From Odontocerum albicorne (taxonomy: Eukaryota; Arthropoda; Insecta; Trichoptera; Odontoceridae), in assembly GCA_949825065.1 (NCBI GenBank), contig OX463848.1, forward strand, positions 33,137,491 to 33,201,490: a DNA stretch of 64,000 nt. The letters run 5' to 3'. Position numbers and translations under genes: made by a program. Below, piece by piece: positions 56,759-64,000 of this stretch. Position 1 is the first letter of the stretch. The number at the start of each line of letters is the position of its first letter. The notes beneath the pieces were generated by a model, which saw only the letters and a program-made list of their open reading frames with translations, made no database searches and had not been told where the DNA came from.

Positions 56759-57939
56759 TCATATTTATATTAATAGTTAATCAGAAAAATAATGAGTTCA
56801 AGCAATAAAACATTAACCTTATTAAAATAGATATATTTTTCCTTTACTTTAAGTCTTAACTTAAAAAAAAAAATACCTATACAGTACACTTTCAATTACT
56901 TGGGATCGCAATAACCAGGGCAGTAAAAACATCCAAACCTACGGCAAAAAAAAAAAAAATTGGATAACTGCAGATGATAATTTACCTGGGTATGAAGTTT
57001 TAAATGATAAAGAGATTTGTTACTACTAATAAATATGTAGCTACTATACTTGAGAAAATGTAGGATGGTCCCTATGACGTTTGAAATGTCATGTCTCAAA
57101 GGGATGGAGTAAAATAGTTTTTTTTTTACAAATCGAATTGTTTTTTTAGAAATCGAAAAATTGTTTTTCTCCAAACTGACGTTTTAATTACTAATTTTCA
57201 TTATACTGACTTTCTAATGTATCGCATGATTTTTGTCTATCTTTAAATAGGCCAAGGTCCACTATTAATTAATACTAATTACGAACATTTAATTTTAGGT
57301 ATAAAAAAATCGAAAATCCAATTATCGTATACCCCATCCCTAGCCAATGCAGACTAACGTAGTGACTTTTGACAAACGTCACCAAATATTATTTGATTTC
57401 AACAAACTGCCACATTTTTGCTAATTTGTAACAAGATTTTTGTCATTATCGTTAGTTTTATGTAATGTACGAGTATTTACTTAAATAACTTGCTATTTAT
57501 TAGAATCGAGGCTTATATTAAAGTTGATAAAATAATTAAAATTACTGAACATCGTTACAAGGTTGTATTGGGACAAATTTGTGAACTGTCACAGGGACCA
57601 TGCTACATTTTCTCAAGTATAATGACACAGATCAGGAAGAAAATACCCTCATACAAGAGAAAAGTATACAACACAGTGTTACTTTAACTTTGAAAGCCTA
57701 CTTAGTTATTTGTAGCAACCGGAATGTTGTGAAATCTGTCTAACACCATTTTCCGAAAAGTGAACTTAGGGAAGTAAAAACAATCTCAATTAACGATGAA
57801 GTAAATAATTTTTCAGTACATTAAACAAAGTTTCTCAATCCACAGAGGGTTTGCTATTTTTTCTTGTTATCAATTTGTATATATATAAATGTAGATCTCT
57901 TTTAACACTTAAGGAGTAATATCCAAGCATACCCATTAA

Positions 57940-58345
57940 AAAAATATGAGGATAGAGGGTAAAATCTAAACTCCACGTAAAGATGTGTCGTTGTATGACA
58001 GAATAAGAAATGTAATTTTATTAGGGATGAATGCAAGTTAAAAACTGATGTGTTAAGTAATGTAAAAAATATAAGACAGAGTGGTTTGGATACATCAAAC
58101 GGATGGGTGATGACTAAACAAATTTATAATGCAAGCGTAAGTGGGAATCGTGGTAGAAAACGACCAAGAAAAGTGTGGGTGGACTAAGTGAATTAAATTT
58201 TGAAAGAAGGAAAGGTGAGGAGTAAGAGATGCAAAAAGAACTCTATGAGATGCATGGATGTGGAGGAAGCGAAGAAAATGTCTTATTGGGAAAATTTGGT
58301 ACTGTGCCTTCCCCAACAGAGAAATGGCATGATGGTATTATATCA
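57940..58345 (+). pseudogene. Dominant non-LTR family, 3' end
   Basis: TEWFGYIKRMGDD, NASVSGNRGRKRPRKVWV, LNFERRKGEE and MHGCGGSEENV, ending GTGCCTTCCCCAACAGAGAAATGGCATGATGG, the family tail. Broken frames. Confidence 0.72.
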
Positions 58346-58464
58346 TATACTATATGTATGATATACTATATACCCCTTGCACAAGATATTTTAAGAGTGT
58401 AAGAAAAATTGTATCACCTATGAAAAACATTTTTTTGAATAAATGTGAACTAATGATAATAATG

Positions 58465-58690
58465 ATGATCTCCGTGGACTAGTTGGTAACACACCTCTCT
58501 CCCAGCCCTGAGGTTGCGGGTTAAAATCCCGCTGGAATCTAGATTTTTTTAAAAAAGGATTCCAGTCTGGTCTGATTTTCATTTAAGGCCACTTTAACAT
58601 CTTTCTGGTTGGTTGGAAGATATTACTACGTGACAATAAGTCGACATGGTTGTACTGTATACAACGAAAGTATAATACAATACAACTAAA
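58465..58690 (+). repeat. tRNA-derived SINE S1, best preserved copy
   Basis: GATGATCTCCGTGGACTAGTTGG (A-box), GGTTGCGGGTTAAAATCCCGC (B-box, one change from the canonical RGTTCRANTCC), GGATTCCAGTCTGGT, CATCTTTCTGGTTGGTTGG, and TTGTACTGTATACAACGAAAG plus an A/C-rich tail. Confidence 0.85.
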
Positions 58691-59837
58691 AATGTAACTG
58701 TCTTCAAGAATCTCAGAATATAACTGTAGTTTGAAATTAATTAAATTATTTAAGAATCCAAAATATTTTTATTTTATGAATTTCCTATAAATAAAGATAT
58801 CGCCGTAACTATTTGAGCTAAACACAAAAAATATTCAAAGAACTATGCAGTATCGGATTGGCGGCTTTTAACTTAGAACGGCCCTGATACTATCCATAAT
58901 TTTCGATATTTAGAAATAATATGAAAAGGGAAATTTGTACATTGAATATTCTATTTCCAATGAAAATGCACGATTTTTTCTTTCACGCCAATAATTATGT
59001 ACATTTTTTTCATACAACAACATGCAAAATGTATTGATAAGTGGGTTGTGTTAATAAAAATAACATTTAAAACTCTCATTATAAATCGAAACATGAATAA
59101 AATATTTTCCAATTACGATTTATTCACGTAGACATTTTAATGTATAACAATTATCTATATACTCACTTTTTTTAAAAGTTGTTCTGTTTTGTCAATATAA
59201 CGGTTATTCAAGTTCTAGAAAGACAAACGACTTCCACCACAGAAATAAACTAACTAACGCAACGTCCCACAGCAAACAATTTTTGTGAGGTAAAAGCATT
59301 GAGGCAGTGAGGAGCGCCTGAAAAAAACGGAAATAAACGTTGATTCTGACATCATCCACTCCCTCTCGGCTTGTAGGGTAACCAACTTTCTTTAAATACG
59401 GTCATTTATGAAAAAAAAATCAAATTCACAAATGAATGCAATTTTTTTAACTTTTAATTAATTTCGACTAAATTACTTGATACTCCTAATAATAAAAGTC
59501 TATAAGTTACTACTATCTTGTGTGAAGGAATATATTCAAGAGGCTCAGGGCGAAAATGAAAACTCAACAAAATTACTAAACAATTTAATTCAATATTAAG
59601 ACGAAACAGTTTAACCGTCTTTCTTTTGTCCATTTTCACTTAATTCACTGGTTACTGAAGCAATAACGAAAGGTCACGCTCACGTGACGTGATCCAGTAG
59701 ACTGGTAGCGGTCCAAGCAGGAGAGCAGCGGTAGTTGGAAGTGGAAAATTCACATGGCAAGGCAACTGGGAAGAGAGTGAATCTCGCTAATCCGGGTCCA
59801 CCCATTTTATAGCGACCACAACATATGTTTGGCCACC

Positions 59838-60092
59838 ATGAACGGTCTGCTTAGCGTGTCAAGCATCTGCCCAACTGATTTAAATCACCCCTTTATCAAT
59901 TACGGTCGCGAATGGAATCGGTATTGGATGGGCGTGTTAACCTTTTTACGGCGATGGCTCGAGTATCTTTCGTGTGTCCCACAGGCGGCGGTGTTTTACC
60001 TCAATAAATTTATATTGTATCTACATAAAAATATGACTCACCATTATCCCGAATCTGATTACTGTGGAACTGTGCGCCGATGCATTTTTTAG
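59838..60092 (+). CDS. Weak candidate ORF with strong Kozak context
   Basis: GGCCACCATGAACGG at 59831-59845, an optimal start context, opens an 84-codon frame (MNGLLSVSSICPTDLNHPFI...). The region 59660-59980 is GC/CpG-richer than neighbours and may be a promoter or first exon of a gene running rightward. The later residues look non-coding. Low confidence. Confidence 0.18.
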   Translation: MNGLLSVSSICPTDLNHPFINYGREWNRYWMGVLTFLRRWLEYLSCVPQAAVFYLNKFILYLHKNMTHHYPESDYCGTVRRCIF

Positions 60093-60562
60093 CTGACACT
60101 ATACACACGTAATATTATCCAAATCAAAGCTATAAATAAAGTGCGACAATATAAGAAGCAATAATCGAAGAAAACAATAATCCATAAACAATGAAAAAGG
60201 CAATTAATTTAATACGCAATACGCGTACTTACAAAATAAATATCGACGCAAAATACGTCATATTGATCGGGAGCAATCGTCATTAGAAACATGACCTTCA
60301 ACACACCCGAACGTGTGGCGCTAATATTTAAAATGCTTTAAATTTCGACGGCCTCGAATCGGTCTGTTTAAATCCTTCTTATGGATCAAGTACTTGAAGT
60401 TTTGATGATTTTAAAAGAGATGTCACTAGAGGACACGTTTTGTCTTATATTCAGGTTAAAAATGTTAAAGAAGATTTAATTTTGACTGAGATATCGTCAC
60501 GCAAAGTTAGTGGCCACTTAAATGGCCGCTCGCCAGGATGGCACGTATTATGTATGGGCCAG

Positions 60563-60748
60563 TTAAGTGGTCCCCCGCCGTGAAAGAGTTAAGGGTGCCA
60601 CCAGTTTTCCAGAGTTGTTAACTTGGTTTTTTTTTATACCAATGTCCATTTTTCTTCCTTCAGGATGGTAAATCTCGTCACGGTAGGCGACGCCTTTGGG
60701 AGCAACATACTTGTACTCATACATATGGTCACAAATTCTTGTTAACAT
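60563..60748 (-). CDS. Small unidentified ORF
   Basis: 61 aa beginning MLTRICDHMYEYKYVAPKGV, then AYRDEIYHPEGRKMDIGIKK. The first 40 residues look protein-like and lie in a GC-richer patch; the remainder (after a T-tract at about 60628) does not. It could be an exon (acceptor-like TTAACAAG at about 60733) or a piece of a transposon. No family recognised. Confidence 0.22.
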   Translation of the reverse strand: MLTRICDHMYEYKYVAPKGVAYRDEIYHPEGRKMDIGIKKNQVNNSGKLVAPLTLSRRGTT

Positions 60749-60769
60749 AAAAATGTGGTTTGAATGAGA

Positions 60770-61175
60770 TTGTTGCGTATAATGGGTGGAAAAATAAAAT
60801 ATGACAGTATAAGGATAATAGGAAAGAATACGGATTGAAGAAAACTGAAATAATTAAGATAAAGAAAGGTCTTTGAGTACATTGCGATGGTCCAGCTACG
60901 CAGAAAAAATGAATGATGGAATATTAGCAAAAATAATCTATGAAATTAGTTCAGAAGATATGAGAAGTTTGGGGATACCTAAAATACGTGGCTTGACCAA
61001 ATGAATCAAGTTCTGAAAGAGAGAAGATTCAAAAGCTTAAATAATACGAGAATATTTATGACGAGATACGTGGACGTGATAAAAACGAAAGATGTGCCAA
61101 GTGTACCAAGATAGAATTTTATAGAATAGAGCTATGCTCTCTTTGTCTACCAATAAGGACGTAGCTTGATGGTGA
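60770..61175 (+). pseudogene. Dominant non-LTR family, 3' end
   Basis: RLKKTEIIKIKKGL and LRWSSYAEKMNDGILAKIIYE, with a diverged LDQMNQVLKERRFKSLNNTRIFMTRYVDVIKTKDVPS, ending CTCTTTGTCTACCAATAAGGACGTAGC. More diverged than other copies. Confidence 0.65.
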
Positions 61176-61368
61176 TAACGATGTAAGACTGCAACAAAAA
61201 TTAAAAAAATTGTCGTTATTAGTTTCAAAACAAAAACATCTAAAGTGATAAATAAGGTTGTTTCACTGTAAAAAGCACCATATATACTTGTCTAGATTTA
61301 GATTCATTCAAATACCTTTGACTATCCGAAATGGTACATTTTCTTTAAAATATTGTTTAACAATCATT

Positions 61369-61420
61369 GCAGCATGTAGAAAAAAAAATTATTATTATTT
61401 TTTTTTTTTCTACATGCTGC
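61369..61420. repeat. Hairpin with A/T-tract stem
   Basis: TGCAGCATGTAGAAAAAAAA pairs with TTTTTTTTCTACATGCTGC, with a short ATT-rich loop. Probably a minimal foldback or snap-back duplication. Confidence 0.7.
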
Positions 61421-61589
61421 AAAAACATTTAAGAAACTAAACAATAAAAAAACTAAGCTGCATGCGGTATAAAAAATCATTAAAATTTGGAAAAAATGTT
61501 TACTTGTAGGGAGGTCATTAAGTATTTGTCATAATCTTTTAAAATTTGTTATCTTCAAATAAAATAATCACACAGTATATACTATATAG

Positions 61590-61945
61590 CATCACTCATT
61601 TTCCGTGTTGGGGTGGGTAGAAAGTATAGAGTTTCAAGATTTTCTATCACAATGTACTTCGTTGACCTCCTTTACATCCATATATTTTCTGATAAATGTC
61701 CATGTTTCCTTTACTGTTTGCCTCTCCTTGTTTTAAAATTTCATTAATTTGGTCCATTCATATTATTCTTAGTCGTCCACTGCTACGATTTCCATGTGTA
61801 CTTAATTTATATATTATTATAAATTTGCAACATGTATTTATTGTCAGTGTTTCGTCACCTATCTGTTCAACATGTCCAAACCACCTTAACTTGCGCTTTT
61901 TCACCATAATTTGTGTTTTTTCACACATTTGTTTTTGTCTATAAA
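61590..61945 (-). pseudogene. Dominant non-LTR family, 3' end
   Basis: The complement starts at its 3' side with the CTACCCACCCCAACACGG tail, then the KVWLDQ-type stretch (about 61735-61790) and RWFGHVEQI (about 61860-61880). Stops throughout. Confidence 0.62.
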
Positions 61946-62634
61946 AAAGAAAAAAGGATCCACCAGTAAAACCTTTTTAACTAAAAATTATTTTTGATAG
62001 AACTACTAAATTAAATTAATTGCTTTAAAAGTCAAGTAAATAGTAAGTAGATTTGATAAACTTCATATTTAATAAATTTTTCATATATGTGAGAATCAAC
62101 ATAATTGAAATATTTATTAAATCAATTCTAATGGTCACACTATTTTATCAAATTATTTCATCATGATTAAGAATAAAAAATCGTGGCCTTTCCACAAAAA
62201 GCCACATCATTTATTAAATCTTATATTGTAAATTCATAGATGGCATTAACTATCGAAATTGTATTAAAAAAATATATTATTTATATTATTTGAAGATTCC
62301 TTTATCTTTCTTACTAACTCAAAAATATATTTTAAAAGCTAATTCTTGAACAAACCTTTTGTTAACGTCTATTTCACATTTTTATTCAATTGATTGTTTT
62401 ATCTAAGTTATCTCTCCATTATATAATACATTTACTATTCACAGATGTCTCTATAAGAACTCTTAGACAAAATTGTCATGTTCCCTAAACATTATCTTTA
62501 ATATTATGGCAACATTAGAACACATATTTTCATAGTTGAGAGACAGTATGCCTATCTACGGGACAGTTGACGTTTTCATTGGAGCTATGAAGATAATTTT
62601 TTTCTTATTGGGTAGTTGATTTTTGTTTTTTTAG

Positions 62635-62797
62635 AGACACCGTACATGTATACTCACTGCATGGTGTTATTGCTAAAACAGTAAGGATTGGTTGGACTGT
62701 TGCGATGGTCAAGGATTTTGGAAGTTGTGGAGAAGAGATTGTTTTTCCCGCCAAGAGAGCTCATCGCCTTTTACAGAAAGAAGTAAACTCACTGTAA
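62635..62797 (+). CDS. Candidate terminal exon of an unidentified gene
   Basis: A polypyrimidine stretch and TTTTTTAG acceptor precede an open frame: DTVHVYSLHGVIAKTVRIGW, then TVAMVKDFGSCGEEIVFPAK, then RAHRLLQKEVNSL and TAA at 62795-62797. AATAAA follows at 62882. Composition is protein-like and unlike any repeat family in the window. Upstream exons were not found; the gene identity is unknown. A decayed transposon origin is possible. Confidence 0.38.
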
Positions 62798-62799
62798 TG

Positions 62800-63970
62800 G
62801 GAGCAAGTACGAACTAGCAAAAAGGATAACATATCCATGTCTTAAATTGTTATTAAATAATGTGACATGTTTTCTAGACGCAATAAAAAATTACATTTAA
62901 TTTCCTTTGAAAATTTTCCAAAATATAATTAATATTTCAATTATAATAGAATAACGAATGTACAGAGATTAAAATTAAGATATTAATTATTTGATTAGTT
63001 TGAATATATTTTTTATAATTTATCGATATATTTTATTTGACGTAACAACAAGAAATGCAAAATCTACGCTCATTTGCGAGAAAAAATTGTTCAAAGAGAT
63101 CTTTGTGTAGTATTTTAGTGCAAGCAAATTGTTGATATAAAAGATTAAATTATACTGTAAGATAGTTAACAGATAACAAATCTCATAAGTGTGCATGAAA
63201 AATTGAAGCGATTTAATTTAAGACATTTGAGATTAAAACTAACAAAGCAAAAAGAAGACATGCACTCAGCTCCAACGATTCCTTATTTTTGATAATTTGT
63301 GCAATTAAATGGTATATCATGAATATCTGATAAAAAAAATATTAACGGCTAAAAGCATTTATTATTCACTTTTTCTTTTAAAAGCAAAATATTTATTTCA
63401 ATCGCACTTACCATGAAAAACTATAAGTTAGTGTATACCTCAAATAAGAATAACTAGTTTATAAATACATAATATATTATGTTAATATTATTTAAAACAA
63501 ATGATACCACATTTAATAAAAAAAAATAGAGTCAAAATATTCATTATAGAAAAGGTAAAATAAAATTAACAAGGGTGTAAAAATTCAGAGAACAGCATAA
63601 ATTAGTGAACAATTATTAAAAACTGTATGTAAACAATTATTAAAGACAGACACAAATGTAAAAAATGTATATCAGAAAAAAAATATTAGTTATGAATGCC
63701 TACGTACGTAGAAATATGACAAAATGGTGTTAATAATAATGTAGAAGAATTAAAATTTTAGACCAAATCAAATAAATTCCAGAATTATAACCAAAATACA
63801 TTAAATGCCAATTTATATTGATAGGTATTTTTTCCTTTTCTTACAGCTGGTTATTTAAAAAAAATAGTTTTATAAGTTCATTGAAGTTTTCAAAAGTCAC
63901 ACCCACTGGGAATATTTTGAATTTGGGGAAATATTGTTTTTGTATACTGGCTACATCAGGCATCGTCGAC
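62800..63970. other. Gene-free stretch
   Basis: Strongly AT-rich, with no ORF over 60 codons and no recognised repeat; probably intergenic. Confidence 0.55.
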
Positions 63971-63972
63971 CA

Positions 63973-64000
63973 ATGGCAGCGAGTCTCAACCGTTTCGTCT
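63973..64000 (+). CDS. Possible first codons of a gene running off the window
   Basis: GTCGACCAATGGCAGCGAGT: a good start context followed by MAASLNRFV, open to the window edge. Only nine codons are visible, so this is a guess based on composition. Confidence 0.15.

Noticed and set aside
56367..56762. A repeat protein gene on the - strand
   Set aside because: Not called as a gene: no promoter, splice or conserved flank seen; kept only as a finding.

Overview
The window is eukaryotic, AT-rich, repeat-rich DNA, most likely from an insect. The evidence is spliced genes with GT-AG introns, an eIF3 subunit d whose protein looks like the arthropod form, and a transposon set (mariner, piggyBac, hAT, non-LTR, Penelope-like, tRNA-derived SINEs) typical of insect intergenic DNA. 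I cannot fix the order from sequence alone. One assembly gap of 200 N lies at 13505-13704, next to an (AT)n run.

Two complete protein-coding genes can be rebuilt exon by exon, and they point toward each other. (1) eIF3d on the + strand has nine coding exons between 19156 and 32387 (546 aa) and a probable poly(A) signal at 33131. (2) A PLP-dependent threonine aldolase on the - strand has six coding exons between 53585 and 39001 (380 aa). All splice phases close and all expected family motifs are present. They are housekeeping genes with no obvious joint function; their introns are packed with transposons.

Layout. 1-19000: intergenic repeats (tRNA-SINEs, a 9-bp microsatellite, a deleted mariner, non-LTR 3' ends, a hAT element carrying a Penelope-like GIY-YIG remnant, MITEs) and one orphan candidate terminal exon at 5290-5459 (-). 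19000-33150: eIF3d, with an apparently intact piggyBac-like element (24361-27206) in intron 3, an RTE-like retrotransposon in intron 2, and MITEs or SINEs in introns 4 and 7. 33190-36110: a nested stack in which one non-LTR element was hit by a mariner and by a 5'-truncated second non-LTR insertion with an 8-bp target duplication. 36110-39000: no gene seen. 39001-53600: threonine aldolase, whose introns carry three mariners, a 1-kb piggyBac-derived element that keeps only the acidic transposase N-terminus, a 42-bp minisatellite, SINEs and hairpins. 53600-64000: repeats, a second 42-bp minisatellite (9 copies), and weak gene signals, the best being an orphan terminal exon at 62635-62797 (+) with a poly(A) signal.

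One non-LTR family dominates: about twelve decayed 3' ends share the peptide signature KVWLDQVN...ILKEG. No CRISPR, operon or prokaryotic feature is present. I found no clearly novel system. The best leads are the intact piggyBac copy, its deletion-derived relative class, pairs of mariners carrying complementary deletions, and the orphan exons.
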